A stretch of DNA of 48,177 nt from an uncultured Planctomycetaceae bacterium (GTDB lineage: Bacteria; Planctomycetota; Planctomycetia; Gemmatales; Gemmataceae): NCBI GenBank assembly GCA_903960945.1, contig CAJCCR010000241.1, positions 1 through 48,177 on the forward strand, in the 5' to 3' direction. Position numbers and translations under genes: made by a program. The notes under the pieces were generated by a model. The model was not told where the DNA came from. It did not search any database and saw nothing but the letters and a program-made list of their open reading frames with translations. Positions within the stretch are counted from its first letter, which is position 1. Every line of letters starts with the position of its first letter. Below are positions 8,094 through 17,731 of the stretch, in pieces.

Positions 8094-9452
8094 ATGAAGT
8101 GGAAACCAAAAACCTGCAAAGTTGAAACTCTTGGTTGTAAAGTTAACCAATATGAGTCGCAATACTTCAGGGAAATGCTTGAACTTAATGGCGTAGTTGA
8201 AGCATTAGATAATGAAAACCCAGATCTTTGTATTATCAACACATGCACCGTCACCCATGATGCAGACGCCAAGGGACGAACTTTAATTCGGAAAATTCAC
8301 TCCCGAAACCCAAATACGAAAATCTTAGTCACGGGATGCTACGCAGAACGCGACCCCAAAAGCATTGCAAATATCGATGGGGTTTCAAGCGTAATCGGTA
8401 ACAAAGAATCGTTCCTTTCATCTCTTGCAGAATTTGGCATCGATCAACGCCCCTTAAACATTACCCGATTTGATGACCACCAAAGGGCCTTTGTAAAAGT
8501 TCAAGACGGGTGCCTGCTAAATTGCAGTTACTGTATTATTCCATCCGTAAGGCCTGCACTCATTAGCAGAAAACCCGAACTAATCCTTGCTGAAATTGCA
8601 GACCTTCAACTTTCTGGTTATCAGGAAATCGTTCTTACTGGAATTCACTTAGGCCATTACGGTATCGATCTAAGTAAAGGAAAACCAAAAAGCGAATGGT
8701 GCAGACTATGGCACCTACTCGAAAAAATAAGTTTAAGATTCCCCAATCTTAGAATTCGCCTAAGCAGCATCGAAGCAGCAGAAGCTCGAGATGATCTGAT
8801 TGATGTAATGAAGACTCATCCCATGGTCGCGCCTCACTTTCATTTATGCCTTCAAAGTGGCTCTGATGAAATTCTGCGTCAAATGCGCAGGCGTTATTCA
8901 AGGCAGGGTTTTATTGATCGGTGCGAACGCATTTCAAATGCTTTGGATAGACCGGGCTTTTCTACCGACATCATCATTGGCTTTCCTGGTGAAACCGATG
9001 CAGACTTTGAATCGACTTGCGACCTATCGCAAAAAATCGGATTCTTTAAAATGCATTTGTTCCCTTACAGCCCAAGAGAGGGGACCCCCGCAGCATCCTT
9101 AAAAGACCCTGTTCCCGCACCAGTAAAACTACAAAGACGAAAAATATTAGAGCAAATCGAACAAGAGAACCTGCAAAAATACCAGCAAAGCCTCTTGGGA
9201 ATTAATGAACACATTCTTGTTGAATCAAAATCGGTAAAAAGATCAGGCTGGGTGGAAGGCACCTCTTCTCGCGGAATTCGGGTAATGTTACCCGGTATGA
9301 TTGAAGCAGTGCGGCGTAAGATGATTCCAGTAAAAATAACCGGCGTTTATCAAGGTATGCTTGAAGCTGAACCACTTCCCTATCAAGAAACGGACGAATT
9401 GATTCCGCTTTCGGAAAAACAAAGAATGCCCCTTGCATTAATCTCGATTTAA
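8094..9452 (+). CDS. mtaB: MtaB-type tRNA (t6A37) methylthiotransferase
   Basis: The 452-residue protein belongs to the MiaB/RimO/MtaB family of radical SAM methylthiotransferases. The N-terminal UPF0004 domain starts with ETLGCKVNQYES, typical of the MtaB branch, and has cluster cysteines C15, C51 and C82. The radical SAM triad is C140, C144 and C147 (CLLNCSYC). A TRAM-like C-terminal region follows to residue 452. MtaB adds a methylthio group to t6A37 in ANN-decoding tRNAs. It lies 48 nt after tRNA-Leu and may be co-transcribed with it. The ATG at 8094 puts the first motif at the expected distance from the N-terminus. Confidence 0.92.
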   Translation: MKWKPKTCKVETLGCKVNQYESQYFREMLELNGVVEALDNENPDLCIINTCTVTHDADAKGRTLIRKIHSRNPNTKILVTGCYAERDPKSIANIDGVSSVIGNKESFLSSLAEFGIDQRPLNITRFDDHQRAFVKVQDGCLLNCSYCIIPSVRPALISRKPELILAEIADLQLSGYQEIVLTGIHLGHYGIDLSKGKPKSEWCRLWHLLEKISLRFPNLRIRLSSIEAAEARDDLIDVMKTHPMVAPHFHLCLQSGSDEILRQMRRRYSRQGFIDRCERISNALDRPGFSTDIIIGFPGETDADFESTCDLSQKIGFFKMHLFPYSPREGTPAASLKDPVPAPVKLQRRKILEQIEQENLQKYQQSLLGINEHILVESKSVKRSGWVEGTSSRGIRVMLPGMIEAVRRKMIPVKITGVYQGMLEAEPLPYQETDELIPLSEKQRMPLALISI

Positions 9453-9523
9453 AAACTGCCAATCAATTCACTTTTTTAATGTCCGACGATTTTACAATTA
9501 AATTCACCGTAAGTATTACCTGC

Positions 9524-9551
9524 TTGACATTAGTAATGGCTGGGCTAAATT
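9524..9551 (+). promoter_or_regulatory. Promoter for the STAS-domain gene
   Basis: A perfect -35 TTGACA (9524-9529), a 16-bp spacer and TAAATT (9546-9551) lie 47 bp before the ATG at 9599. A GGAG ribosome binding site at 9588-9591, 7 nt before that ATG, fits this as the 5' end of the transcript. Confidence 0.6.
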
Positions 9552-9598
9552 GATAGAAGAGAATAATTTAACGCCATTGATCTGACCGGAGATTTCCC

Positions 9599-9958
9599 AT
9601 GAGCCAATTCAAATTTATGAGTTACGAAAGACAGGGTGATGGCCTCTGTCTAAGGTTTAAGAATTTAAGACCTTCCGAACTTGAAATCCAAGATTCATTC
9701 CAAGAAATCAAAAAAATCATTGCTGACGAGAAAGCCACCAAGGTTGCACTTAGCCTTGGGCCCAACATGGAATGCATGTACAGTGTGTTTCTCGGAAAAA
9801 TAATTTCCCTACAAAGGCAATTAAACGAATTAGGAGGTAAGCTTGCTGTTTGCCATGTTAGCCCACAAGTAAAATCTATATTTGCAGCATGCAAGTTGGA
9901 TGACCGCTTTTGTTTCACCGACGATTTCCCAACCGCACTCGAAGCCCTGAACAAGTAA
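9599..9958 (+). CDS. STAS-domain (anti-sigma factor antagonist-like) protein
   Basis: A 119-residue single-domain protein. The alternating strand/helix pattern, the motif LNELGGKLAVCHVSP and the ending DDFPTALEALN fit the STAS fold (SpoIIAA, RsbV, MlaB relatives). The usual D-S-x-G phosphorylation loop is not recognisable; the matching region reads NMECMYSVF, so a classic phosphoswitch is doubtful. It has its own promoter and a GGAG site before ATG 9599, and it ends 3 nt from the convergent MATE gene. No anti-sigma kinase lies beside it, so its partner is unknown. Confidence 0.6.
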   Translation: MSQFKFMSYERQGDGLCLRFKNLRPSELEIQDSFQEIKKIIADEKATKVALSLGPNMECMYSVFLGKIISLQRQLNELGGKLAVCHVSPQVKSIFAACKLDDRFCFTDDFPTALEALNK

Positions 9959-9961
9959 AAA

Positions 9962-11398
9962 TCAGACCTTAACTGATTTCCATCTACCAGAGCCAAACCT
10001 GTAAATAAGCAATATTCCACGTGCGAACAAATCTACGAACATTGCCAGCCAAGCGCCTAGCAATCCCCAAGCTAGCTCGGGCATAAAAATGTCGTCTGCT
10101 GGATTTCTTGCAAACAGCAATGCAACAGGAATCCTTAAAAGAAAAAATCCAATCCAAGTAAAAAGGACAGGAATCCGGGTATCCCCCGCACCCCTCAATG
10201 CTGAAGTCATGATGATACAAGAGGCTAAAAAAGGCATCGCAAAAGCTATCAATCTAAGAACAGGGGCACCAATTCGAACTATTTCACCTTGAGAAGGATC
10301 AGGGCAGAAAACTAAGAACATAGATTCTGCAAAGAAAAAAAACACCCCACCCATGATCGACATGAACACCGCCCCCAAACCGTACGCTGTCCATGCACAA
10401 CGACTGGCCTCTTTTGGTAAACCAGCCCCAAGGTTTAACCCCACAAGCGCAGTCGCTGCTGTGCCAAATGCAGCTCCAGAAAGATACCCCAATGCTTCCC
10501 ATCCCAAGGCTATTCCATGCGCACCACCAGAAGCCTCACCCAATCGATTTATAATTGCCAAAAAAACAAACTGGCCGAAGCCAATGCTTAGGCTATCTAC
10601 TCCTGCAGGCAGACTCACTCGAAGTAACCTTCGAATTAATTCCACATCCAATTTTTCTTTTAAGTTCCACTGAAGCGAAGAAGAACCCCGCAGCAACAAA
10701 CACATAACCAAAATACTTCCTGCTAAATGGCTAAGGGAAGTACCAAGAGCAATGCCTGGAAAACCAAGCTGAACTAATCCCAGAAATCCCGTTGCAAGAA
10801 TAAAAGATAAAGGAATGTTTAGCACGGTTACAAAGCCAAGAACCATTAATCCTGTAAGTGTATTTCCAGCCCCTACCATGCAGGCAATACCTGCAGCTTC
10901 AACCATTTGGAATGGTAGCAAGATAAAAATATTAAAAAGAAAACCATAAGCTTCTTGCGCAGCAACCCCTTGAAGCCCGATTAGGGACAAAATAAAGGGC
11001 ACAAAAGTAATAGCAAGAATACTCGCAAGCAGGCCAAACAAAAACGCAAGAAGCAGGGATTGATGCACAACTTTGGATGCGGATTTAAAATCTCCCGCAC
11101 CAACAAATCTGGCGATAAGAGCGGTACTACCCACGGTAAAAAGGACACTGTAACTGGAAATAAGCCAAGAAAAGTATTGCCCTGTGGTCTGAGCTGTTTG
11201 AATTGAGAGGTGGGAAGAAGAATCGCCCAGCAAAAATCTGCCTGCAATAAAACGATCCCACAGATTGATAATCAAGTGAAGGAACTGGAGGATCAAAGCG
11301 GGCCAGGCCAGATAAAAAACTTTTAGCAGGGTGGACTTGCTTGGATCCGTGTAAAAGCTGGGCTTTACAACAGGGTTTACAACTGCTGAACCACCCAT
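9962..11398 (-). CDS. MATE-family multidrug/organic-cation exporter
   Basis: The 478-residue membrane protein has about twelve hydrophobic spans in two similar halves, as in the MATE fold. The N-terminus runs through FYLAWPALILQFLHLIINL and the C-terminus ends in a short basic tail. MATE proteins export drugs or metabolites in exchange for Na+ or H+. The start ATG (11396-11398) lies inside the end of the S4-domain gene (22-nt overlap) and has an AGGGGA site just upstream, so the two are translationally linked. Substrate and coupling ion cannot be read from sequence alone. Confidence 0.88.
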   Translation of the reverse strand: MGGSAVVNPVVKPSFYTDPSKSTLLKVFYLAWPALILQFLHLIINLWDRFIAGRFLLGDSSSHLSIQTAQTTGQYFSWLISSYSVLFTVGSTALIARFVGAGDFKSASKVVHQSLLLAFLFGLLASILAITFVPFILSLIGLQGVAAQEAYGFLFNIFILLPFQMVEAAGIACMVGAGNTLTGLMVLGFVTVLNIPLSFILATGFLGLVQLGFPGIALGTSLSHLAGSILVMCLLLRGSSSLQWNLKEKLDVELIRRLLRVSLPAGVDSLSIGFGQFVFLAIINRLGEASGGAHGIALGWEALGYLSGAAFGTAATALVGLNLGAGLPKEASRCAWTAYGLGAVFMSIMGGVFFFFAESMFLVFCPDPSQGEIVRIGAPVLRLIAFAMPFLASCIIMTSALRGAGDTRIPVLFTWIGFFLLRIPVALLFARNPADDIFMPELAWGLLGAWLAMFVDLFARGILLIYRFGSGRWKSVKV

Positions 11399-11619
11399 GT
11401 TTCCCCTTTGAGAAGGCCAAAACGATCGTTTAGATGAAGGGTAAAGCCCGGCGTGGTAACGACCTGCCCGTTAACTTGGATTTGCCCTTCTTTAACCAAG
11501 AATTTTGATTGCCCGCCAGTCCCCCCAATACCCGCTTTTTTCACCGCCTGAGCTAATGAAATTGATTCGGTGGAAAGCTGCAAAATCTTATCACTTTTTT
11601 CTCTAGATTGCTGATCCAT
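11377..11619 (-). CDS. Small S4-type RNA-binding protein (YaaA/YbcJ/RlbA-like)
   Basis: About 80 residues holding a single S4 domain: SLAQAVKKAGIG, a glycine-rich GGTGGQSKFLV turn, then EGQIQVNGQVVTT and a closing strand. Relatives bind structured RNA, in some cases in ribosome assembly. I prefer ATG 11619 because GGAG sits 6 nt before it. The frame stays open to ATG 11637 and GTG 11640, which would add 6-7 residues. It overlaps the MATE gene downstream. A functional link between the two is not obvious. Confidence 0.78.
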   Translation of the reverse strand: MDQQSREKSDKILQLSTESISLAQAVKKAGIGGTGGQSKFLVKEGQIQVNGQVVTTPGFTLHLNDRFGLLKGETWVVQQL

Positions 11620-11645
11620 GAAATTCTCCAAGGCCATCACTCAAA

Positions 11646-11675
11646 AATTAGGTATTATTAACTTAATTAGGTATT
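11646..11675. repeat. Pair of 11-bp direct repeats upstream of nadA (possible operator)
   Basis: AATTAGGTATT occurs at 11646-11656 and again at 11665-11675, a 19-bp period or about two helical turns. The pair lies in the divergent gap between the S4/MATE genes and nadA, where a regulator of either promoter would bind. Confidence 0.5.
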
Positions 11676-11740
11676 CTTACTTTAGGCCAAAATGTAATTA
11701 AGGCCCCTGTCCCGACCATAAAACTTTGGGAACCCTTGCA

Positions 11741-12667
11741 ATGAATGATATTATCAAAGAAATCCAAGAGTTAAAAAAACAAAAAAAAGCCACGATATTA
11801 GCACATTATTATCAAGAGGGTGAAATCCAAGAAATCGCTGACTTCAATGGCGATTCCCTAGCTCTTGCCCGGGCCGCAACCAAGGTCGAGACTCCCATTA
11901 TTGTTTTTTGTGGTGTGCATTTCATGGCTGAAACTGCAAAAATCCTAAATCCATCAAAAAAAGTCTTACTCCCAGACCTCCAAGCTGGGTGTTCGCTCGC
12001 AGATAGTTGCCCCGCAGACAAATTGGCCCGTTATCAGGAAATGCTTCGGATCAATGGCAGAAAATTTCAAACGGTAACCTACATCAACAGCACTGCTGCA
12101 GTAAAAAGCCTTAGCGACTGGGTGGTTACCTCAGGAAATGCAGAAAGTATAGTTAAAAAAGTCCCCGCCGATATGGAAATCCTTTTTGTACCAGATAGAC
12201 ACCTTGGACAATATCTGGAAGAAGTAACGGGTAGAAAAATGATCCTTTGGGACGGGGCATGCATGGTGCATGAAATTTTCAGCTTGGGTGACCTTCTTGC
12301 AATGAAGAAAAAGCTTCCCACCTCAATGGTGCTTGCGCACCCAGAGTGCCCTGCAAATATCCGCGCTCATAGTGAATTTGTTGGGGGCACCGAAGCCATG
12401 CTTAATAAAATTGCAACTTTTAAAACTCCGACAGATTTCATAGTTGCAACCGAACCTAACATGATGTGGCAGATGGAAAATCGTTTCCCACAGCACCGTT
12501 ATCATCCGGTACCTGGGATAACTTGTGCATGTAATAAATGCCCGCATATGGGCAGGAACACCCTTGAAAATCTTAGGGATTGCCTAATAAACGAGGCGCC
12601 TGAAATTGTTTGGGATCCATGTTTTGATCGCGCAAAGGAAGTATTAACACGAAGCCTTTTAAATTAA
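11741..12667 (+). CDS. nadA: Quinolinate synthase
   Basis: The 308-residue enzyme condenses iminoaspartate with dihydroxyacetone phosphate to quinolinate, the second step of de novo NAD synthesis. The three [4Fe-4S] ligands expected for NadA are visible: C84 in [10 protein letters not shown], the cysteine in GACMVHE, and the C-terminal cysteines in ACNKCPHM. The substrate-binding HPECP motif is also present. Length fits the short bacterial type. The frame is open from a TTG at 11726, but ATG 11741 gives the normal N-terminus [11 protein letters not shown]. No nadB or nadC is beside it. Confidence 0.95.
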   Translation: MNDIIKEIQELKKQKKATILAHYYQEGEIQEIADFNGDSLALARAATKVETPIIVFCGVHFMAETAKILNPSKKVLLPDLQAGCSLADSCPADKLARYQEMLRINGRKFQTVTYINSTAAVKSLSDWVVTSGNAESIVKKVPADMEILFVPDRHLGQYLEEVTGRKMILWDGACMVHEIFSLGDLLAMKKKLPTSMVLAHPECPANIRAHSEFVGGTEAMLNKIATFKTPTDFIVATEPNMMWQMENRFPQHRYHPVPGITCACNKCPHMGRNTLENLRDCLINEAPEIVWDPCFDRAKEVLTRSLLN

Positions 12668-12682
12668 GAAAGTATTGCTTCC

Positions 12683-13425
12683 ATGCAGCCTGTACCTTCA
12701 CGATTTCTTATTCGACTTGCACGAAAGTGCCTGAATCACCCAAGTGTGCCTCTAGCCAAAGGCGATGCGTTACTCGACCTATCCAGCGAATTTACCATCG
12801 CTAGTTTGTGTGGTTTAGATGGGCAGGAAGAATTCGCTGAATTGCGAATTTGCTGGAATGCCCAAGGACTGGGTTTCCAAGCCACCATTACAGGCAAAAA
12901 ACAGCCCCCAGAAGGGGACAATACAAGGCCTAGAAGCTCCGATGGGATAACAATTTGGATTGATACCCGCGATTCACGATCTAGCCATCGAGCAACACGC
13001 TACTGCCATCAATTCCATTTTCTTGCATCGGGAGCGGGCCCGGATAAAGAAGACCCATGTTTCGTTCAATCGAAAATTCACAGAGCCTTGCAGGATGCGC
13101 CTTTTTGCAACCCAAGTGAAATTATGTTCCGATGCACCAACGAACCGAGCGGTTATTTTATGGAAGCCTTTTTACCATCGCAGGCACTTGCGGGGTATGA
13201 CTCAGAAGAATGCCCAAGGTTGGGGGTATGTATTCAAGTACATGACAGGGAATTAGGCGACCAGATATACGACAGCACCTTGGATTTTCCTTTTTCAGAA
13301 GATCCAAGTTTATGGAGCCAACTAATATTGGTTCACCCTGATCGAGATGAAAAACCAGCCAAGAAGAAGGTAGGCAGATCTTCTAGTAGTAAAGGCGATA
13401 AACCAAGCAAGAAAGAACTAGAAAG

Positions 13426-13429
<4 letters not shown>
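12683..13429 (+). CDS. CBM9-like/DOMON-like beta-sandwich protein of unknown function
   Basis: A 248-residue soluble protein without a signal peptide. The pattern (WNAQGLGF, then [19 protein letters not shown], and [12 protein letters not shown] followed by LGVCIQVHD) fits the carbohydrate-binding module 9-like beta-sandwich found in many planctomycete hypothetical proteins. The last 25 residues are Lys/Ser-rich and probably disordered. It starts 15 nt after nadA and may share its transcript. Its end overlaps the convergent infA gene by 4 nt. No catalytic residues can be named. Confidence 0.6.
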
Positions 13430-13683
<254 letters not shown>

Positions 13684-13737
13684 TAAAAATCTCCCAAGCC
13701 AAAAATGTAAACCAAAACGAACGCTTATAAAAAAGCA

Positions 13738-13762
13738 AAGAGGGTTCAAAATGAACCCTCTT
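13738..13762 (-). terminator. Rho-independent terminator after transaldolase
   Basis: A 10-bp stem (13738-13747 with 13753-13762, AAGAGGGTTC/GAACCCTCTT) has a 5-nt loop. On the minus strand it is followed by TTGCTTTTTT. It ends the transaldolase transcript before infA. Confidence 0.85.
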
Positions 13763-13778
13763 CTAAATCAAAACAACT

Positions 13779-14831
13779 TTACTTAGCAAGCTTGCTGCGT
13801 ATTTCACCAATAGTTTTCAGCAGGCCCTTGAATGGATCTGCAAACTTACTTAAGCCTTCTGACATCAATGTTTCTTCCAAATGCTGCATATTCACCTTGG
13901 CATCAATATCATCCAGGATGGCCTTTGCAGGCAAAACATCAACTTGCTTGGTAAAAACTTGACCGCTTTTCTGGGTTGCATCGTTGGTTTCTGGAGGATT
14001 CGTTTCGATATCAGACCCAGCAAACGCTGCAACATATTTGTAAGGAACATCGGAAGGTTTTTTAGTACCGGTGCTAGCAAAAATGATTTCCTGCTGCAAA
14101 GGCAGGTTTTTGTCAGCCCAGAACTTATGGTTCATTGCACACAATCTTTTAGCGTTCACGATCCCAACCATGCCTTGAGCTTCAGCAGAAAGCGTAGGAA
14201 CATGTTGTTCGGTGTAAACATCCAAACGGCTAACAAAAATGCTATAAACCGATTTGAAATTTTCGAGTGACTTACGACGCTGAGCACCGCGCCAAATCGC
14301 AGCGCGAGCTTCCAAGTATTGCCTTTCAGAGAAAATCAAAGTGCAATTCAGGGTAATTCCAGCAGCACAAAGTTCTTCCAATGCTGCCAATCCACCTGGA
14401 GTTGCAGGAACCTTGATCATTCGGTTTTGGTGCCCTTTGGCCCATTTCTTACCGAGTTCTATGTAGTGAGCAGCTTTTTCTTGTACAGAAAGCTTGCAAT
14501 CTTTATCTTCAAGCAGGGGATCCAATTCAAAACTTACATAACCATTATTGCCTTTGGTGGATGTCCAAACAGGCAAGAAAACCTCTTGTGCTTGGGAAAC
14601 CAATAGATCAGTCATTTTCCATGCTAGTGCAGCATCATCAAGGCCTTCAGCAGCAAACTTGGTTATTTGCTCGTCAAAACGATGTGTTCCCAACAACTTC
14701 GAAATAATAATTGGGTTGGAAGTCGCCCCAGTTGCACCCATAGCGCGATTTGCTTTAACTAACTCTGGGTCAATGGAATCAAGCCAAAGTTTAGTACCCG
14801 CAGTTATTAAAGATTGCAAAGGCGTCGTCAT
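13779..14831 (-). CDS. tal: Transaldolase
   Basis: The 350-residue protein is a class I aldolase-fold transaldolase of the pentose phosphate pathway, moving a dihydroxyacetone unit between sugar phosphates. It has the N-terminal [11 protein letters not shown] and GATSNPIII motifs. The Schiff-base lysine is K140 in the [10 protein letters not shown] motif, followed by [10 protein letters not shown] and SVFVSR-type strands (here IFVSRLD). Length fits the longer bacterial form. A GGGGA site precedes the start. It is monocistronic, bounded by its own terminator. Confidence 0.92.
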   Translation of the reverse strand: MTTPLQSLITAGTKLWLDSIDPELVKANRAMGATGATSNPIIISKLLGTHRFDEQITKFAAEGLDDAALAWKMTDLLVSQAQEVFLPVWTSTKGNNGYVSFELDPLLEDKDCKLSVQEKAAHYIELGKKWAKGHQNRMIKVPATPGGLAALEELCAAGITLNCTLIFSERQYLEARAAIWRGAQRRKSLENFKSVYSIFVSRLDVYTEQHVPTLSAEAQGMVGIVNAKRLCAMNHKFWADKNLPLQQEIIFASTGTKKPSDVPYKYVAAFAGSDIETNPPETNDATQKSGQVFTKQVDVLPAKAILDDIDAKVNMQHLEETLMSEGLSKFADPFKGLLKTIGEIRSKLAK

Positions 14832-14999
14832 ACAATCAATCCCCTATACTTATTTAATTTATTAGCCATTAATTTCTAATAGTTATCTTAAGCATTTAGA
14901 CAGATTGTTGCTATTAGTTTTTCAAAAATTTGAGTTTATTCATTTAATATTTACATCTGCCTAGGCAAATCAAGGAGCAAAACAGCATGGTTTTTTAGG

Positions 15000-15686
15000 C
15001 TAAGGCACGGTTAATGATGCCCCGTTATTAGCTGCATTTAAACCCAATATGAACGGAACAGCACTTTTAGCCCAAGTACTTGCGGAGTGATAACTGGAGG
15101 CTCCATCGCCAAAAGCAGCCTTTAGCATGTCGGTATTAATAATTCCAGGATTTAAAGGGATGGCCGCCATTCCTTGAGGCAATTCCAGCGCCAAAGCCTT
15201 CGTCAGACCTTCCACCGCATACTTGGATGCACAATAAGGAGCAAACCCAGAGGATACCGATCTGCCCCAACCCGAACTTAAATTTACAATTACCCCTTTT
15301 TTCGCCCCCACCATGGAAGGGACAAAACAACGGATAACATTTCCAATCCCGTTAATGTTTACATCAATTAAGTTGCGGAATTCCTTCTCTGAGATTTCCC
15401 ATAACGGAGCAGGCTTGTTGATTACCGCTGCATTATTAATTAGTAAATCAGGCAATCCTTGCCCCAGCACAGATCTGGCCCACTTCTCTATAGATTTTTC
15501 CTGCGTAACATCAACAACCGCAAATTTTCCTTGAGGCACCTTTTTTTGCAGTACATCAACATTCGCTTCTGATGAGCCACAACCATAAATTTCATGCCCA
15601 AGTTCACTCATCCCCAATACCAAAGCTTCACCTAAACCTCTGGTTGCACCTGTAATCACAATTCTAAGCCGATTTTTTACACTCAT
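15000..15686 (-). CDS. Short-chain dehydrogenase/reductase
   Basis: About 228 residues with the classical SDR features: the GATRGLGEA nucleotide-binding turn near the N-terminus, NNAA, and the catalytic S-Y-K arrangement (LSSGWGR, then YCASKYAVEG). An NADP- or NAD-dependent oxidoreductase is certain; the substrate is not. I chose ATG 15686 because AAGGA lies 7 nt upstream; the frame is open to a TTG at 15725. The gene follows a D-2-hydroxyacid dehydrogenase at 13 nt spacing, so the two are probably co-transcribed. Confidence 0.85.
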   Translation of the reverse strand: MSVKNRLRIVITGATRGLGEALVLGMSELGHEIYGCGSSEANVDVLQKKVPQGKFAVVDVTQEKSIEKWARSVLGQGLPDLLINNAAVINKPAPLWEISEKEFRNLIDVNINGIGNVIRCFVPSMVGAKKGVIVNLSSGWGRSVSSGFAPYCASKYAVEGLTKALALELPQGMAAIPLNPGIINTDMLKAAFGDGASSYHSASTWAKSAVPFILGLNAANNGASLTVP

Positions 15687-15699
15687 TTGAAAATCCTTT

Positions 15700-16704
15700 T
15701 TAAAACCATCGCGATTTATCAACAATATTCATCAGGGGTAACTGATTCAAAAACCTTTGAAAATTATCCATTAGAAATGCTAGATGCCTAGAAGCTATTG
15801 GTGGGGCATACCCCGCAACATGAGGTGTCAAAATTACTTTATCGCTCATTTTCCAAAGGGGGTGTGTTTCAGGAAGCGGTTCAATTTCAAAAACATCTAA
15901 TCCTGCTCCTGCAATTAATCCTTGACCCAAAGCTTTTACAAGGTCATCAAGAACTACAATTGCACCTCTGCCGATGTTGATCAAAACCGCATCTGGGTTC
16001 ATTTTCTTGATCAAATCTAGGTTGAAAAGTTTTTCGGTTATAGGTGTGTGGGGGGCAGCGATCACAACATAATCAGAGGATCTTAGAAATTCGTCTAACC
16101 GTTCCATTGGCCAAGGTTGCGGGATTTCTTTTGAAGGCTCTAAGCAAAAGGGATCAAGGCCAATGCAACGCATATTAAAAGCCGCGCCTCGCTTGGCTAT
16201 TTCCTTACCAATTCCGCCAAGGCCAAATACCCCTAGTGTTTTTTCACTTAATACTTGATGTTTTAAATCGATTGAATTGGTGATCCCTGGGCCGCTGGCA
16301 AAATCGACCCGCCCATTCTCGCCTCCAAGGGGGGCCCATTTACTCTGCTCTTGTTGCAATATATATCGATGCAGATTTCTTGAAAAACTTAGCACCATCC
16401 CAATCGCATGATCTGCAACCACATCCGAAAAAATACCCCGCATGTTCGTCAAAACTGAAGGATGATCAATGAGCGCAGGAAAAACATAATGTTCCAAACT
16501 GGCAGTCATCGACTGCACCCACTTTAGCTTGGTTGCTTTGCCAAGCAATTCGGGTGTAATTTTTCCTATAAACCCATCGGCATCGGCTACCTCTTCCATT
16601 GCTTCATTTAACGAATTGGCATTAACCACTTTATGCTGACCAGCAATGGCATTAAATTTTGCAACGCGAGGTGCATCAACTGGGGGAAAGAAAACAATTT
16701 TCAT
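15700..16704 (-). CDS. D-isomer-specific 2-hydroxyacid dehydrogenase
   Basis: About 334 residues with the two-domain fold of the family. The NAD-binding motif GLGGIG lies in the centre, followed by INIGRGAIV (catalytic Arg), the Glu region EIEPLPETHPLW and the catalytic His in TPHVAGY. It reduces 2-ketoacids or oxidises D-2-hydroxyacids; substrate unknown. The frame extends to a TTG at 16761 inside the hemolysin III gene, but MKIVFFPP from ATG 16704 gives a normal N-terminus for the family. It sits between the hemolysin III gene and the SDR on one strand. Confidence 0.87.
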   Translation of the reverse strand: MKIVFFPPVDAPRVAKFNAIAGQHKVVNANSLNEAMEEVADADGFIGKITPELLGKATKLKWVQSMTASLEHYVFPALIDHPSVLTNMRGIFSDVVADHAIGMVLSFSRNLHRYILQQEQSKWAPLGGENGRVDFASGPGITNSIDLKHQVLSEKTLGVFGLGGIGKEIAKRGAAFNMRCIGLDPFCLEPSKEIPQPWPMERLDEFLRSSDYVVIAAPHTPITEKLFNLDLIKKMNPDAVLINIGRGAIVVLDDLVKALGQGLIAGAGLDVFEIEPLPETHPLWKMSDKVILTPHVAGYAPPIASRHLAFLMDNFQRFLNQLPLMNIVDKSRWF

Positions 16705-16721
16705 TTCAACTGCATTCGAAT

Positions 16722-17486
16722 TCAGGCTGATTTTCGTGACATTGGCATTTCTTGCAAACAACTTGCATCATTACCAATCAAGATAGGATTATCATACATT
16801 TCCATGGCGAAGTCGAGAGGTTTCGAATAACCCGCCAATGTTTTTATCATGAAATAGTAATGGGTTAGGCTTCCGAGGATTACCACCAAGTGAAAAACTT
16901 CATGAGGGCCAATTAATCCTGGAATGATCACGGGCTGATGGGCCAAATTAAATGCAGCCCCCAAGCTGTAAATAATCCCACCCATCATGAAGGGCCTAGC
17001 TTTCTTTTCAGGCAACTTTTTCAACAATTGAATATAAAGAAACAATCCCATCCAACCCAACATGAGATAGACCGTGGTCCTAACATATAGGGGCATGGTG
17101 GTACCACTCACAATAACTGATATTCCGGCGCAGGAAAAAAACCACATGCTGGATAAGAACATGAATCGCCAACGCTTCTCCATAAACACTAATGCGATTG
17201 GCGTACAAGTGCCTGCAATGAATAAAAATATGCACACATGATCCAGTGATCTGCATGCTTCGATAATTCTTTCCGAACCCCAAACTGAATGAAATAAACA
17301 GCTACTTGCAAAACACGCAAGCATAGTCAATCCATATACCAACAACCCGATGGATTTCAGCTTATCATTACGGGTCCGCCTCATCAGTAATACCGTCGCA
17401 GGAATGCAAAAAAGCACCCAAGCACCATGGGTCAAGGCGCTTACGGGCTCTCTAATTTGCATTACTTCAATCATCCAAACACCCAT
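16722..17486 (-). CDS. Hemolysin III family (PAQR-like) membrane protein
   Basis: A 254-residue protein with seven predicted membrane spans. It has the family residues EPVSALTHG, then the first metal-ligand region CLFHS, then SLDHVCIFLFIAGTCTP, and a late pair of histidines (GPHEVFHLVV). This is the metal-binding core of the CREST/PAQR superfamily. Bacterial members affect membrane lipid homeostasis; the haemolysin name is historical. ATG 17486 is used; internal ATGs at 17474 and 17462 are equally possible. The last 19 codons (16722-16778) are Met/Ser-rich and weakly conserved in type. Confidence 0.83.
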   Translation of the reverse strand: MGVWMIEVMQIREPVSALTHGAWVLFCIPATVLLMRRTRNDKLKSIGLLVYGLTMLACFASSCLFHSVWGSERIIEACRSLDHVCIFLFIAGTCTPIALVFMEKRWRFMFLSSMWFFSCAGISVIVSGTTMPLYVRTTVYLMLGWMGLFLYIQLLKKLPEKKARPFMMGGIIYSLGAAFNLAHQPVIIPGLIGPHEVFHLVVILGSLTHYYFMIKTLAGYSKPLDFAMEMYDNPILIGNDASCLQEMPMSRKSA

Positions 17487-17639
17487 AAAAAGCTAATAAA
17501 AACAGTCGAAACCGCAACCAATACTATTTCTTTTGGTTACGGTGAAGGCTTCCGTCGCTTTAAATGGATCGACCCTGAAACCAGCAAACTTTATGCAAAT
17601 CGGCTTCGGTACATCTAGATTCTGGCCCTACCCATCCAG

Positions 17640-17703
17640 TTAACCGTTAAATTTTAAAGAAAAGGGTGATTTCTACTGCTTAACCGTTAAATGAGTCTAT
17701 AAA
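17640..17703 (+). promoter_or_regulatory. Two palindromic operator-like repeats and -10 box upstream of the ubiD-like gene
   Basis: The 13-mer TTAACCGTTAAAT appears at 17640-17652 and at 17680-17692. Its core TTAAC-C-GTTAA is a perfect palindrome around one central base. The copies are 40 bp apart, close to four helical turns. A TATAAA at 17698-17703 is a good -10 box, so the second copy lies where a -35/-10 spacer would be. This is the layout expected for repression by a dimeric regulator. Confidence 0.6.
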
Positions 17704-17731
17704 TAAATCATCAATTTAAGGATTTATTGCA

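Noticed and set aside
14958-14967. 10-bp palindrome TGCCTAGGCA between the SDR and transaldolase genes
   Set aside because: Too short and without partner copies or a nearby promoter to support an operator call.
17427-17618. 63-codon plus-strand frame in the gap between the hemolysin III and ubiD-like genes
   Set aside because: It begins inside the opposite-strand hemolysin III gene, has no ribosome binding site and no recognisable family pattern.
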